This document shows, piece after piece, positions 29,189 through 38,501 of a DNA stretch of 64,000 bases. Position 1 is the first letter of the stretch, and every line of letters starts with the position of its first letter. Below the pieces are notes generated by a model, which worked only from the letters and a program-made list of their open reading frames with translations, made no database searches and was not told the DNA's origin. This DNA is from Motilimonas eburnea (GTDB taxonomy: Bacteria; Pseudomonadota; Gammaproteobacteria; Enterobacterales; CBDFNC01). The stretch lies in contig NZ_JAIMJB010000007.1 of the NCBI RefSeq assembly GCF_021295345.1, positions 149,733-213,732 of the forward strand, read 5' to 3'. The position numbers and the translations under genes are program-made.

Positions 29189-29229
29189 GGTCTGTGATGA
29201 GCGCACTTTGAATTAGTGAACTACCGACC
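29189..29229 (-). repeat. tRNA-Pro 3'-half-like remnant, copy 1
   Basis: Downstream (in transcription) of the last tRNA-Pro. It shares with tRNA-Pro the GTNGGNAGTTC variable/T-arm start and the TCACNGAC acceptor end. A 15-nt stretch (ACTAATTCAAAGTGC) replaces the middle of the T arm. It is about 85% identical to the remnant at 30016-30054. Confidence 0.55.
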
Positions 29230-29262
29230 TCGAGCTTTGCATGTAAGCTAAACTTGGATAGG

Positions 29263-29339
<77 letters not shown>

Positions 29340-29438
29340 AACTAAAACCTTCGCTGGTATATTGTAGAGGGTCTAACCCTCTGGTCCCACTCTTTATGAG
29401 CTTCGCGACGATGCGCTACCAGGCTGCGCTAATCACCG
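29340..29438 (-). repeat. Truncated tRNA-Pro-like unit a
   Basis: 99-bp unit. Its first 29 nt (transcribed sense) equal the tRNA-Pro 5' part through GCGCATC. Then come a novel GTCGCGAAGCTCAT segment, the 13-nt tRNA-Pro string GGGACCAGAGGGT, a short TTAGA-loop hairpin and an AT-rich tail. There is no matching 3' acceptor strand, so no functional tRNA can form. Confidence 0.8.
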
Positions 29439-29536
29439 AACTAAAACTTTCGCTGGTATATTGTAGAGGGTCGAACCCTCTGCTCCCACTCTTATGAGCT
29501 TCGCGACGATGCGCTACCAGGCTGCGCTAATCACCG
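29439..29536 (-). repeat. Truncated tRNA-Pro-like unit b
   Basis: 98-bp unit of the same structure as unit a, with TTCGA in the hairpin loop and one change inside the GGGACCAG string (GGGAGCAG). Confidence 0.8.
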
Positions 29537-29635
29537 AACTAAAATATTGCGCTGGTATATTGTTGAGGGTCGAACCCTCTGGTCCCACTCTTGTGAGCTT
29601 CGCGACGATGCGCTACCAGGCTGCGCTAATCACCG
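29537..29635 (-). repeat. Truncated tRNA-Pro-like unit c
   Basis: 99-bp unit, nearly identical to units d and e. The hairpin is GAGGGTTCGACCCTC. Confidence 0.8.
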
Positions 29636-29735
29636 AACTAAAATATTGCGCTGGTATATTGTTGAGGGTCGAACCCTCTGGTCCCACTCTTTATGAGCTT
29701 CGCGACGATGCGCTACCAGGCTGCGCTAATCACCG
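29636..29735 (-). repeat. Truncated tRNA-Pro-like unit d
   Basis: 100-bp unit, nearly identical to unit c, differing by a base or two in the GCTCAT(A)AGAG segment. Confidence 0.8.
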
Positions 29736-29834
29736 AACTAAAATCTTGCGCTGGTATATTGTTGAGGGTCGAACCCTCTGGTCCCACTCTTATGAGCTTC
29801 GCGACGATGCGCTACCAGGCTGCGCTAATCACCG
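29736..29834 (-). repeat. Truncated tRNA-Pro-like unit e
   Basis: 99-bp unit, first of the five-unit run in transcription order, immediately after the tRNA-His spacer. Confidence 0.8.
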
Positions 29835-29885
29835 TTGTCTTTAATAACGAATTATCTGTGAGGATGGATCATTATCTAGGAAAGA

Positions 29886-29962
29886 TGGGGCGAATGACGG
29901 GGATTGAACCCGCGACAACCGGAATCACAATCCGGGGCTCTACCAACTGAGCTACATCCGCC
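29886..29962 (-). tRNA. tRNA-His (GTG), distal copy
   Basis: 77-nt gene with encoded CCA and the extra 5' G(-1) opposite C73 typical of tRNA-His. The anticodon loop TTGTGAT gives GTG. Identical to the copy at 30442. Confidence 0.96.
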
Positions 29963-30015
29963 ACTGGTTTCTTTATACTGTCGAGTATAAAAGGATTAAT
30001 AACCCTTTAAAATTT

Positions 30016-30054
30016 GTCGGTGATTTGTGCACTTTGAATTAGTGAACTCCCGAC
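30016..30054 (-). repeat. tRNA-Pro 3'-half-like remnant, copy 2
   Basis: Lies after the promoter-proximal tRNA-Pro. In transcribed sense it starts GTCGGGAGTTC and ends ATCACCGAC, as tRNA-Pro does, with ACTAATTCAAAGTGC plus ACAA in place of the T-arm centre. Homologous to 29189-29229. Confidence 0.6.
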
Positions 30055-30088
30055 ACCAAGCTTCGCTTGAAAGCCAAACTTGAATAAG

Positions 30089-30165
<77 letters not shown>

Positions 30166-30266
30166 AACTAAAACTTTGCACTGGTATATTGTAAAGGGTC
30201 GTAACCCTCTGGTCCCACTCTTTATGAGCTTCGCGACGATGCGCTACCAGGCTGCGCTAATCACCG
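30166..30266 (-). repeat. Truncated tRNA-Pro-like unit f
   Basis: 101-bp unit between tRNA-Leu and the first tRNA-Pro. Same build as units a-e but with more substitutions in the hairpin (TTACGA loop). It may be the unit from which the others were amplified. Confidence 0.8.
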
Positions 30267-30334
30267 AACTAAATAATTGCTTGGAGGCTTGCTTATGGAG
30301 CAAGTTAACGCCTGTCCAACTCATTGACGTTAAA

Positions 30335-30419
30335 TGGTGCGGAAGGAGAGACTTGAACTCTCACACCTTGCGGCACTAGAACCTAAATCTAGCGTGTCTA
30401 CCAATTTCACCACTTCCGC
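30335..30419 (-). tRNA. tRNA-Leu (TAG)
   Basis: 85-nt class II tRNA with long variable arm and encoded CCA. The anticodon stem CTAGA/TCTAG encloses TTTAGGT, giving TAG. Confidence 0.96.
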
Positions 30420-30441
30420 ATTGTATCTTCTTTAAAGAAGA

Positions 30442-30518
30442 TGGGGCGAATGACGGGGATTGAACCCGCGACAACCGGAATCACAATCCGGGGCTCTACC
30501 AACTGAGCTACATCCGCC
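30442..30518 (-). tRNA. tRNA-His (GTG), proximal copy
   Basis: 77-nt gene identical to the copy at 29886, with G(-1) and encoded CCA. The flanks contain a short complementary pair (TAAAGA/TCTTTA). Confidence 0.96.
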
Positions 30519-30566
30519 GCTATATCTTTACACTCACCATTTAAAAAGAATTTCATTCAAATTAAA

Positions 30567-30643
30567 TGGCGCACCCTGAAGGATTCGAACCTTCGACCTA
30601 CGGCTTAGAAGGCCGTTGCTCTATCCAGCTGAGCTAAGGGCGC
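30567..30643 (-). tRNA. tRNA-Arg (TCT)
   Basis: 77-nt cloverleaf with encoded CCA; anticodon loop CTTCTAA gives TCT. First gene of the Arg-His-Leu-Pro operon, the same order of amino acids as the E. coli argX-hisR-leuT-proM operon. Confidence 0.96.
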
Positions 30644-30695
30644 ACATTGTAAGCGCTAGGCTTTGCAACCGCTTAGTGCCTGACAACGGGGCGGG

Positions 30696-30724
30696 ATATT
30701 ACTGAGTTGAATCGAGTTGGTCAA
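30696..30724 (-). promoter_or_regulatory. Sigma70 promoter of the Arg-His-Leu-Pro tRNA operon
   Basis: Minus strand TTGACC, a 17-bp spacer, TAATAT, then a GC-rich discriminator CCCGCCCC. It starts about 50 bases before tRNA-Arg, and the discriminator again suggests stringent control. Confidence 0.85.
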
Positions 30725-30861
30725 ACACTTTCTGTAAAAAATTTGCTGTTCGCTCAAATGTTGTTCGCCCTGCACAAGCCTTGTACTAATTGGCTGACAA
30801 GCTTTCTTTGTTCTGCCACAATATAAGCAGTTTTAATGACAATAAAAGAGTAGCAAAATCA

Positions 30862-31713
30862 ATGTCTGCGCAAATAATTGACGGAACCGCCATCGCTAAA
30901 CAAATAAGAACAAATGTTGCTGAAAAAGTACAACAGCGTTTAGCGCAAGGAAAAAGAGCCCCAGGATTAGCCGTTGTACTAGTTGGAATGGATCCAGCTT
31001 CTCAGGTGTATGTTGGCAGTAAACGCCGAGCCTGTGATGAGGTAGGGTTTGTCTCTAAATCATATGATCTTCCGGCCAGCACATCACAACAAGAGCTATT
31101 GTCATTAATTGATAGCTTGAATGACGATGCCGAAGTTGACGGTATCTTAGTCCAGCTACCTTTGCCTCAAGGACTTGATTCAACACAAATCATTGAACGC
31201 ATCCGCCCTGATAAAGACGTTGATGGTTTCCATCCTTATAATGTAGGTCGCCTTGCTCAGCGCATTCCGCAATTACGTCCTTGCACACCAAAAGGCATCA
31301 TGACGTTACTTGAAACCACCAAACAGGATCCACATGGCATGCATGCGGTCATTGTAGGCGCCTCTAACATCGTTGGTCGCCCTATGATGCTTGAGTTATT
31401 ATTGGCTGGCTGTACCGTTACTTGTTGTCATCGATTCACTAAAGACTTAGAAAGTCATGTTCGCCAAGCTGATTTACTGGTTGTAGGTGTAGGCAAGCCG
31501 AACTTTATCCCTGGCGAATGGGTTAAGCAAGGCGCCACGGTGATCGATGTGGGTATAAACCGCCTTGAAAATGGCAAGCTGGTGGGTGATGTTGAATTTG
31601 AAGTGGCCAAACAACATGCTGACTTTATTACACCAGTACCGGGTGGCGTTGGTCCGATGACGGTTGCAACTTTGATTGAAAACACCTTAGAAGCCTGTGA
31701 GTCGTTTGACTAA
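30862..31713 (+). CDS. folD: Bifunctional methylenetetrahydrofolate dehydrogenase/cyclohydrolase FolD
   Basis: Interconverts 5,10-methylene-THF, methenyl-THF and 10-formyl-THF, supplying one-carbon units for purine and fMet synthesis. It shows the catalytic Lys segment [14 protein letters not shown], the signature [11 protein letters not shown], the [16 protein letters not shown] motif and the Rossmann loop [11 protein letters not shown], and ends in [16 protein letters not shown]. The ATG at 30862 gives [14 protein letters not shown] and 283 aa, close to E. coli (288). The longer open frame from 30790 has no family support. It is convergent with cysS across a shared terminator. Confidence 0.97.
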   Translation: MSAQIIDGTAIAKQIRTNVAEKVQQRLAQGKRAPGLAVVLVGMDPASQVYVGSKRRACDEVGFVSKSYDLPASTSQQELLSLIDSLNDDAEVDGILVQLPLPQGLDSTQIIERIRPDKDVDGFHPYNVGRLAQRIPQLRPCTPKGIMTLLETTKQDPHGMHAVIVGASNIVGRPMMLELLLAGCTVTCCHRFTKDLESHVRQADLLVVGVGKPNFIPGEWVKQGATVIDVGINRLENGKLVGDVEFEVAKQHADFITPVPGGVGPMTVATLIENTLEACESFD

Positions 31714-31742
31714 TATCAGTCTAACCAACCCAGACGAGTAAC

Positions 31743-31771
31743 AAAAACGGAGGCCTAAGCCTCCGTTTTTT
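31743..31771. terminator. Bidirectional terminator between folD and cysS
   Basis: ACGGAGGC / GCCTCCGT stem flanked by five A on the left and six T on the right, so it can stop transcription from both convergent genes. Confidence 0.88.
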
Positions 31772-31790
31772 ATTTAAAAGATGAATTATC

Positions 31791-33167
31791 TTACGCTTTA
31801 CGCCAAGTGGTACCCGCCGCACTATCTTCTAACACGATATTCATCGCATTAAGCTTGTCACGTGCATCATCGGCACTAGCCCAATCTTTGGCCGCGCGGG
31901 CATCGTTACGCTGCTTGATCAAGGCTTCTATCATAGCCACTTCATCATTCGATTCACCGCCTTGCAAGAACTGCTCGGGATCTTGATAAAGTAAACCTAA
32001 CACCTCTGCATACTTAACCAGCTCAGCAGCAAGGGCTTGTGCTTTATCGCTATCATTTTCTTTGGCTTTATTAATTTCTTTTGCCAATTCAAACAACACA
32101 GGCAAAGCTTCCGGCGTATTAAAGTCATCGTCCATGGCCTGTTTAAACTGCAATGCATACTCGCTGTCCACTGGCGCTTGTGATGGCGTCACACCGCGCA
32201 GCGCTGTGTATAAACGCTCAAGGGATGCCCTCGCCTGCTTTAAGTTATCTTCACTGTAATTTAACTGGCTACGATAGTGGCCAGACAGTAAGAAATAGCG
32301 CACCGACTCAGCGTCATATTCAGCAAGCACATCGCGAATGGTGAAGAAGTTATTCAGCGACTTGGACATCTTCACCTTGTCCACTTGTACCATGCCTGAG
32401 TGCATCCAAGTATTCACATACTGACCATTATGGGCACAGCAGGATTGGGCAATTTCATTTTCATGATGCGGAAAGGCTAAATCTGAACCACCGCCATGAA
32501 TGTCAAACACTTCGCCTAATATTTTGTTGTTCATGGCGCTACATTCTATGTGCCAACCTGGGCGACCAGCGCCCCAAGGCGACGTCCAGCTTGGCTCACC
32601 TGGCTTAGACATCTTCCAAAGCACAAAATCAAGTGGGTTGTGTTTGCTTTGCTCGACTTCTACTCGCGCCCCCGCTTGTAACATGTCTAGGTTTTGCTGG
32701 CTTAACTTACCGTAATCGGCAAACGAGCCCACCGAGAATAAAACGTCTCCCGTTTCAGATACATAAGCATGCTCCTTGGCAATCAGCTTTTCGATCATCT
32801 CAATCACGTCATCCATATGATTGGTCACGCGCGGCTCAAAATCAGGGCGGCTAATGTTAAGGGCATCAAAATCATCGTGCATGGCTTGAGTAAAACGTGC
32901 GGTTAAGTCATCACAGCTTTCACCATTTTCATTAGCTCGCTTGATGATTTTATCGTCTACATCAGTAATGTTGCGCACGAAGGTTAAGTCATAACCGGCG
33001 TAGCGTAGGTAACGCGCCACTAAATCAAAGGCAACAAAAGTGCGACCATGGCCGATATGACAGTAATCATAAATGGTAACCCCACACACATACATGCCAA
33101 CTTTGCCGGCGGTTAAAGGTTTAAATTCCTCTTTTTGACGTGTCAATGTGTTGTATATCTTGAGCAT
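31791..33167 (-). CDS. cysS: Cysteine-tRNA ligase
   Basis: Class I synthetase that charges tRNA-Cys. The HIGH motif is CHIGHGRTF, preceded by the zinc-binding YVCGVTIYD Cys. KMSKS is present exactly ([10 protein letters not shown]). The [11 protein letters not shown] segment supplies further zinc ligands, and an anticodon-binding helical domain ends the protein. The ATG at 33167 is preceded by GAGG at good spacing and gives [12 protein letters not shown] and 458 aa; the open frame reaches 33236 but lacks family support. It is divergent from ppiB, as in E. coli. Confidence 0.97.
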   Translation of the reverse strand: MLKIYNTLTRQKEEFKPLTAGKVGMYVCGVTIYDYCHIGHGRTFVAFDLVARYLRYAGYDLTFVRNITDVDDKIIKRANENGESCDDLTARFTQAMHDDFDALNISRPDFEPRVTNHMDDVIEMIEKLIAKEHAYVSETGDVLFSVGSFADYGKLSQQNLDMLQAGARVEVEQSKHNPLDFVLWKMSKPGEPSWTSPWGAGRPGWHIECSAMNNKILGEVFDIHGGGSDLAFPHHENEIAQSCCAHNGQYVNTWMHSGMVQVDKVKMSKSLNNFFTIRDVLAEYDAESVRYFLLSGHYRSQLNYSEDNLKQARASLERLYTALRGVTPSQAPVDSEYALQFKQAMDDDFNTPEALPVLFELAKEINKAKENDSDKAQALAAELVKYAEVLGLLYQDPEQFLQGGESNDEVAMIEALIKQRNDARAAKDWASADDARDKLNAMNIVLEDSAAGTTWRKA

Positions 33168-33347
33168 CTGTTCCTCGATACTTAATTGTGGGGGGATAAA
33201 AAGGGGCATTCTACCCCTTGCCACTGGGAAATTCACCTGTTACTGCTTAATTTACTGTCATTGCCAATCGCCGACGGTTTTCCCATCGCGTTGCTTAGGT
33301 TAGAATAGCCGCCACATTCAACTTGAAGCTAATTCCAAGGTAATATA

Positions 33348-33842
33348 ATGATCACGTTAACAACCAACCACGGCGACATCAAAATTGAACTTGATTACGA
33401 AAATGCACCGGTGACAGCCGAAAACTTTGCGCAATACGTAAAAGAAGGCCACTACGATGGCACGATTTTTCACCGTGTAATTGATGGCTTTATGATCCAA
33501 GGCGGTGGCTTTGCATCAGGCATGGATGAAAAACAAACCCGCGCACCCATTAAAAATGAAGCAAACAACGGTTTATCAAACCAAACCGGTACCTTAGCCA
33601 TGGCCCGCACGATGGATCCCCACTCTGCTTCTGCACAATTTTTTATTAATGTGAACAACAATACTTTCCTTGATTTCAAATCAGAAACCACGCAAGGCTG
33701 GGGTTACTGTGTGTTTGGTAAAGTCGTTGAAGGTATGGATGTCGTTGAGGCCATTAAAGGCGTATCTACGGGTAACTATGGCATGCATCAAGATGTACCA
33801 CTCGAAGAAGTAGTGATCACCAAAGCCACTATCGCCGAATAA
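33348..33842 (+). CDS. ppiB: Peptidyl-prolyl cis-trans isomerase B (cytosolic cyclophilin)
   Basis: Small cyclophilin that speeds proline isomerisation in cytosolic proteins. The 164-aa protein has no signal peptide. It contains the cyclophilin core [15 protein letters not shown] with the catalytic Arg, then [21 protein letters not shown] and the [16 protein letters not shown] segment. The length equals E. coli PpiB. AAGG lies upstream of the ATG. It precedes lpxH by 15 bp and is probably co-transcribed with it. Confidence 0.97.
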   Translation: MITLTTNHGDIKIELDYENAPVTAENFAQYVKEGHYDGTIFHRVIDGFMIQGGGFASGMDEKQTRAPIKNEANNGLSNQTGTLAMARTMDPHSASAQFFINVNNNTFLDFKSETTQGWGYCVFGKVVEGMDVVEAIKGVSTGNYGMHQDVPLEEVVITKATIAE

Positions 33843-33857
33843 GCACATTACTCGATC

Positions 33858-34589
33858 ATGGTCACTTATTTCATCGCTGATTTACATCTCACTGAAAACC
33901 GCCCTGACATTACGGCGCTGTTTTTGCGTTTTATTGCCAATGAGGCAAGAGAAGCAGATGCTTTGTATATCTTAGGTGACCTGTTTGAAATATGGTTAGG
34001 GGACGACATTCAGTCGCCCCTCACGCAATCCGTTGCAAAGGGGCTATCTGACCTCGTTGATTCAGGAGTGCCCTGTTTTTATATCCATGGTAACCGTGAT
34101 TTCATGCTGGGTGAGCGCTATGCCCGACAATGTAAAATGCAAATATTACCTGAGTACAGCGTGATCCAGCTCTATGATGAGCCAGCTTTAATCTTACATG
34201 GTGATACCTTATGCACCCAAGATGAGGCTTATCAAAATTATCGAAAATGGGTTTATAAGCCTTGGCTGCGCTGGTTGTTTTTAGCCTTACCTAAGTTTGT
34301 TAGAGCGCGAATTGGCGAAAAAATACGCGCCAATAGCAAGGCGCAAAGTAAACTCAAGCAACAACACCGTAAGGAAATCATGGACGTTTGTCCTGAGCAG
34401 GTCATTGCCGACTGCCAAGAGCACAACGTAGCTTTGATGATCCATGGCCATACTCACCGCCCCGCCATACACCATTTTAATATTCAACAACAGAGCGCAA
34501 CTCGCATTGTACTTGGTGACTGGTATGAGCAAGGCAGCATGCTGGTGGTCAACCCCGCCGGTAAACAGCTCATCACCCAAGATTTTTGA
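33858..34589 (+). CDS. lpxH: UDP-2,3-diacylglucosamine diphosphatase LpxH
   Basis: Peripheral membrane enzyme of lipid A synthesis, hydrolysing UDP-2,3-diacylglucosamine to lipid X and UMP. The calcineurin-like metallophosphatase motifs are complete: ADLHL (Asp8, His10), GDLFEIWLGDD, HGNRDFMLG, LHGDTLCT and IHGHTHRPAIH. The 243-aa length is typical (E. coli 240). The region IGEKIRANSKAQSK is rich in basic residues and may contact the membrane. It follows ppiB, the conserved order. Confidence 0.96.
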   Translation: MVTYFIADLHLTENRPDITALFLRFIANEAREADALYILGDLFEIWLGDDIQSPLTQSVAKGLSDLVDSGVPCFYIHGNRDFMLGERYARQCKMQILPEYSVIQLYDEPALILHGDTLCTQDEAYQNYRKWVYKPWLRWLFLALPKFVRARIGEKIRANSKAQSKLKQQHRKEIMDVCPEQVIADCQEHNVALMIHGHTHRPAIHHFNIQQQSATRIVLGDWYEQGSMLVVNPAGKQLITQDF

Positions 34590-34681
34590 GTTCGCCCCGA
34601 TCATTACACCGGTTATTTTTTATACTAATTTGGCTCAAGCTGAGATCCTCGACTAAAGTTAGCTCTATGTGAATGTTGCAA

Positions 34682-34700
34682 AAATGTAACTTTTACATTT
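34682..34700. promoter_or_regulatory. Inverted repeat upstream of the Yip1 gene
   Basis: AAATGTAA CTT TTACATTT, perfect 8-bp arms with a 3-bp centre. A TTGACA hexamer follows at 34738-34743. It resembles an operator for a dimeric regulator, but I cannot name the regulator. TyrR boxes have longer spacing. Confidence 0.35.
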
Positions 34701-34809
34701 GATCTACCTATATGGGTTATCACGTATTGCCTTGATGTTGACAAGCGCTTTACGGCGTTGAATTCAGTTATTGCAGTACGCACCGATTTACTTGCATGAG
34801 GGACGAATT

Positions 34810-35406
34810 ATGATACTGAACCACATTTGGGGCTTATACGCTCATCCTAAAACGGAATGGCACACCATAGATCGCAACCATGAAAGCATCAGCGCGAGCT
34901 TAAGCCATATCTTACTGATCGCCTTTGTGCCCAGTGTCTGCATGTTTTACTCTACTGCATTTATTGGTTGGCGTATCGGTGTGGGTGATCCAATTTTCTT
35001 ATCCACAAGCAGCGCTGCTTTGATGAGCATAGCCACTTACTTTGCATTAGTGATTGGGGTTTTTGCTTTGGCTTACTTAACTAATTGGATGAGCCGTACC
35101 TTTGGTGCTGAGCCCAACTTTATCCATGCCTTAGAATTAGCAGCCTATACCGCTACCCCCTTGTTCATGGTTGGCTTCTCTGCACTCTACCCGTCGCCAT
35201 GGTTTATGATGTTAGTGGGGTTTGCTGGGTTAGCTTGGTCTATTTATTTACTCTACACGGGCGTGCCCATATTAATGCACATCCCTGAAGATCAAGGGTT
35301 TATTTTTGCCAGTTCGGTCGTTACCGTTGGCTTAGTGTTACTGGTTGGCATACTTGCCAGTACAGTGATTTTATGGTCTGTCGGCTTTGGCCCAAGCTTT
35401 ATTTAG
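34810..35406 (+). CDS. Yip1-family integral membrane protein
   Basis: A 198-aa protein of the YIP1/DUF1282 family (PF04893-like), function unknown in bacteria. The ATG at 34810, preceded by GAGGGA, gives MILNHIWGLYAHPKTEW, and the W-x-x-I motif that follows (EWHTIDRNHESI) is the conserved cytosolic N-terminal element. Five hydrophobic helices follow, near residues 31-50, 64-90, 110-130, 135-155 and 168-195. The gene appears monocistronic: 220 bp of non-coding DNA precede it, and a hairpin plus a terminator follow. Confidence 0.85.
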   Translation: MILNHIWGLYAHPKTEWHTIDRNHESISASLSHILLIAFVPSVCMFYSTAFIGWRIGVGDPIFLSTSSAALMSIATYFALVIGVFALAYLTNWMSRTFGAEPNFIHALELAAYTATPLFMVGFSALYPSPWFMMLVGFAGLAWSIYLLYTGVPILMHIPEDQGFIFASSVVTVGLVLLVGILASTVILWSVGFGPSFI

Positions 35407-35438
35407 CCACGCTAACAACATCAGACAGCACCAATGAT

Positions 35439-35465
35439 AACCACCTACTGAAGTAGGTGGTTTAG
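35439..35465 (+). repeat. 3' UTR hairpin element, copy B
   Basis: Perfect 10-bp stem AACCACCTAC / GTAGGTGGTT with TGAA loop followed by TAG, 32 bases after the Yip1 stop and 18 before a terminator stem. Matches copy A at 2111-2136 in sequence, fold and position. Confidence 0.55.
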
Positions 35466-35476
35466 GCCTGAAAAGT

Positions 35477-35510
35477 AAAAGGGGTTGCTAATGCAACCCC
35501 TACTTATTTA
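35477..35510. terminator. Bidirectional terminator between the Yip1 gene and purF
   Basis: GGGGTTGC / GCAACCCC stem with a 4-nt loop (35481-35500). On the minus strand it is followed by TTTTACTTTT, so it best serves purF. The + strand tail TACTTATTTA is weaker. Confidence 0.75.
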
Positions 35511-35536
35511 ACCCATCGCTATGCAACTAAATGGCT

Positions 35537-37054
35537 TTACGCGCCTTCATTGTGCATTTCTAGATTGGCAATTTCTTCCTTTTGCTCACGTAACTCCTTC
35601 GCATCATCACTACGCAAGTTATTCAGGTAATCTAAGTAATTTTGATCAATATCTTTGGTGACGTATTCACCGTTAAATACCGACGTTTCAAACTGTTTTA
35701 TCTCAGGGTTTTGTACCGAGACCGCTTTTACCAAGTCTTTTAGATCTTGGAAAATCAGGCCATCGGCACCGATACTTTGACAAATTTGGTCAACGTCACG
35801 GCCATGGGCAATTAACTCATTTGCCGTTGGCATATCGATACCGTAAACGTTCGGGAAACGAATTTCAGGGGCAGCAGAAGCAAAGTAAACCTTTTTCGCA
35901 CCCGCTTCACGCGCCATTTCAACAATCTGTTCACTGGTGGTACCACGAACAATAGAGTCATCCACCAGCAGCACATTTTTACCTGCAAATTCGGCATCAA
36001 TCGCGTTTAATTTACGACGTACAGATTTACGACGCTGGGTTTGACCAGGCATGATAAAGGTACGGCCAATGTAACGGTTTTTCACAAATCCTTGGCGGTA
36101 TGGCAGCTCTAACTGCAATGCGATTTGCAGCGCCACATCACATGATGTTTCTGGGATCGGAATCACTACGTCGATGTCTAGATCTTCCCATTCACGTTTG
36201 ATCTTATCGCCCAAGGTTTTACCCATTTCTAAGCGAGCACCGTAAACAGAAATATTGTCTATGGTTGAATCTGGACGCGCAAAGTACACATATTCAAAAA
36301 TACATGGGCAGTAGTTTGGAGCTTTGGCACATTGCTTGGTAAATAGTTCACCTTGCTCAGTCACAAAGATGGCTTCACCCGGTTGCACATCGCGGATGAA
36401 TTCAAAACCAATGGCATCAAGCGCAACACTTTCAGAGGCGACCATGTATTCCATTTGGCCATCTTCAGCTTCGCGCTTACCTAGAACCAAAGGACGAATA
36501 CCATTAGGATCACGAAAGGCAATAAGGCCGTGGCCATTTAAAATAGATACCACAGCATAAGCACCACGCGCCTGCTGATGAACTTTAGCAACAGCGGTAA
36601 AAATATCTTCGGAATTAAGCTGGTCTTTGTCGACACGGGCTAGCTCATGAGCCAGTACATTCAACAAGGTCTCAGAATCTGATGTTGTATTGATATGACG
36701 ACGAGAACGAGTTGAAATTTGGGCTAATTCTGGCGCGTTAGTCAGGTTGCCGTTATGGGCGAGAGCCATGCCATAAGGAAAGTTAACGTAAAATGGCTGT
36801 GCTTCAGCGGCACTTGAGCTGCCAGCGGTAGGGTAACGCACATGACCGATACCGATATTACCTTTAAGGCGCTGCATATGTTTTGATTCAAACACATCTT
36901 TGACCAAACCATTGGCTTTACGTTGCTTAAAGTTACCTTCTGAAATAGTCACTATACCTGCTGCATCTTGGCCTCTGTGCTGTAGCACAGTAAGCGCATC
37001 ATAGATACTTTGGTTAACAGGGGTAGATCCAACGATGCCGACAATACCACACAT
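35537..37054 (-). CDS. purF: Amidophosphoribosyltransferase
   Basis: First committed step of purine biosynthesis: PRPP + glutamine to 5-phosphoribosylamine. The protein starts MCGIVGIVG, so Cys2 becomes the N-terminal nucleophile of the class II glutaminase domain. HRGQDAAGI and GHVRYPTAG follow. The C-terminal phosphoribosyltransferase domain has the PRPP loop [14 protein letters not shown]. At 505 aa it equals the E. coli length. It lies 18 bp after cvpA, the classic cvpA-purF operon, which in E. coli is repressed by PurR. I did not find a convincing PurR box. Confidence 0.98.
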   Translation of the reverse strand: MCGIVGIVGSTPVNQSIYDALTVLQHRGQDAAGIVTISEGNFKQRKANGLVKDVFESKHMQRLKGNIGIGHVRYPTAGSSSAAEAQPFYVNFPYGMALAHNGNLTNAPELAQISTRSRRHINTTSDSETLLNVLAHELARVDKDQLNSEDIFTAVAKVHQQARGAYAVVSILNGHGLIAFRDPNGIRPLVLGKREAEDGQMEYMVASESVALDAIGFEFIRDVQPGEAIFVTEQGELFTKQCAKAPNYCPCIFEYVYFARPDSTIDNISVYGARLEMGKTLGDKIKREWEDLDIDVVIPIPETSCDVALQIALQLELPYRQGFVKNRYIGRTFIMPGQTQRRKSVRRKLNAIDAEFAGKNVLLVDDSIVRGTTSEQIVEMAREAGAKKVYFASAAPEIRFPNVYGIDMPTANELIAHGRDVDQICQSIGADGLIFQDLKDLVKAVSVQNPEIKQFETSVFNGEYVTKDIDQNYLDYLNNLRSDDAKELREQKEEIANLEMHNEGA

Positions 37055-37072
37055 GTCTCTTGTCCTTGTATT

Positions 37073-37561
37073 TTAGGGGCGGTTTAAAAAACTGGATGAT
37101 GCTTTTACATAGTCAAAGAACCATTCAATGACGATGCCAAATTCCGGTATTAGGATTGACGTTTGCCACCAAGGTGTCGATGGGAAGGCGGTAAACGAAT
37201 CCATAAAAAACAATATCGCACTCACGATCAAGGCGCCACGAATGGCACCAAAACAAATACCCAACACACGATCGGTTCCTGATAGGCCCGTTTTTGAGAC
37301 CAGTTGGCTAATAATATAATTGATCAATGCGCCTAAAATCAGAGTCACAATAAATAAAATAGCGATAGCGGCGGCATTGCGGATCAGGGGATCATTGATG
37401 TTGGGCAGAAATGTAGCAAGGTCGGTATAAAATTGGCTGGCAACAAAGAAGGCGGCAAACCAGCTGGCGAGAGAAAAAGCTTCTTTAACAAACCCTCGCA
37501 CTAAGCTAATAATCGCTGACAAGCTGATAATGCCAAGTATGACGTAATCTATCCAGACCAT
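37073..37561 (-). CDS. cvpA: CvpA family inner-membrane protein
   Basis: A 162-aa four-helix membrane protein, required for colicin V production in E. coli and more recently linked to envelope stress resistance; the molecular role is not settled. Hydrophobic helices are near 4-24, 30-48, 62-85 and 100-120. The conserved [13 protein letters not shown] motif follows the first helix. The ATG at 37561 gives [10 protein letters not shown], aligning with E. coli; a TTG four codons earlier is possible. It is co-transcribed with purF. Confidence 0.94.
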   Translation of the reverse strand: MVWIDYVILGIISLSAIISLVRGFVKEAFSLASWFAAFFVASQFYTDLATFLPNINDPLIRNAAAIAILFIVTLILGALINYIISQLVSKTGLSGTDRVLGICFGAIRGALIVSAILFFMDSFTAFPSTPWWQTSILIPEFGIVIEWFFDYVKASSSFLNRP

Positions 37562-37685
37562 TAATTTACCCAAACGTGGCTGCTCTGTTGCAGCAGCCTA
37601 GTTAAAAATCGCCGCGATTCTACCACTCTTGTTAACAAATTGCTTGCAAAAAATAGTATCAGATCACACTTAGAGTGTTTGTATA

Positions 37686-38498
37686 TCACTGCGGATTGTA
37701 GGCCACTACTCGGCCATTTAGTTTGGTCAACTGTTTTAATGCAGGCAATTGCTTTTCTAACTTTTGCGCCGAGACATCAGGGCCCACATAGACTTTATTA
37801 ATGCCCGTTTCGGTGACTACCGCTGGAATGGTGTAAACAGGATGACCAGCCTGACGTAGCTTTTTCACTAGGGCTTTTACATTCGCCGCGTTTCTGAACG
37901 CGCCCAGTTGTATCGTCCACGCAGCATCTTTAAACGCCACCTTAGTCACCGGGGCAACTGGCTTAATCACCCCAGCTTTAAGGGGCTCAGGGGTAGGTTT
38001 AGGGGCAGCCTTGGCCACATCAATCGGTTTAGGCGTTGGTTTAGGCGTCGCTTTAGGCTTATCGGCGACCTTCACAACGGGCGCAGGGGTCGCTTTTATG
38101 ACCTCAACAGGCTTAGCCGTCACGACTTTGATCGGCGCAGCACTCGGTTCAGACATTGGCTCTGGAGTCGCTGATGGGGCCTCCTTTGCCGCAACTTCGA
38201 CGGGCATCTCTTGACTAGACTCAGCTTCAGTGCTTTGAGCAGCCGGATCCTTGGCACTGATTATCACCGCATCGGGAATCGTTTCAATGCTAAATTGAGT
38301 GTCCTGCTCCGTCACATCGGCTGGCACTTGGAGTGCTTGCTGCGGCGATTGTTCAACCATTTCAGGTGCGATCGGGATTGCAACGAATTCTTCCCGATAG
38401 GTCTCTTTCTGACCATCCAATAAGCTCGGTAAAAACAGCACCGCTAACGCGACAAGAATAATGGTTCCAACTAACCGATTTTGAAACTGAGTGGCCAC
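37686..38498 (-). CDS. dedD: SPOR-domain cell-division protein DedD-like
   Basis: Bitopic membrane protein that binds denuded glycan at the septum and aids constriction. A short cytosolic N-terminus precedes a membrane helix (about 9-26, LVGTIILVALAVLFLPSL). A long low-complexity periplasmic linker rich in Pro, Lys, Ala and Thr (KATPKPTPKP, about 60-185) leads to a C-terminal SPOR domain (about 188-268, WTIQLGAFRNAANVKALVKK, ending GRVVAYNP). Length 270 aa. It is 3 bp from folC, the same order as in E. coli. Confidence 0.9.
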   Translation of the reverse strand: MATQFQNRLVGTIILVALAVLFLPSLLDGQKETYREEFVAIPIAPEMVEQSPQQALQVPADVTEQDTQFSIETIPDAVIISAKDPAAQSTEAESSQEMPVEVAAKEAPSATPEPMSEPSAAPIKVVTAKPVEVIKATPAPVVKVADKPKATPKPTPKPIDVAKAAPKPTPEPLKAGVIKPVAPVTKVAFKDAAWTIQLGAFRNAANVKALVKKLRQAGHPVYTIPAVVTETGINKVYVGPDVSAQKLEKQLPALKQLTKLNGRVVAYNPQ

Positions 38499-38501
38499 AC
38501 G

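Noticed and set aside
29340..29834. Possible CRISPR array
   Set aside because: Repeats are ~99 bp, contiguous and derived from tRNA-Pro, with no unique spacers and no cas genes nearby.
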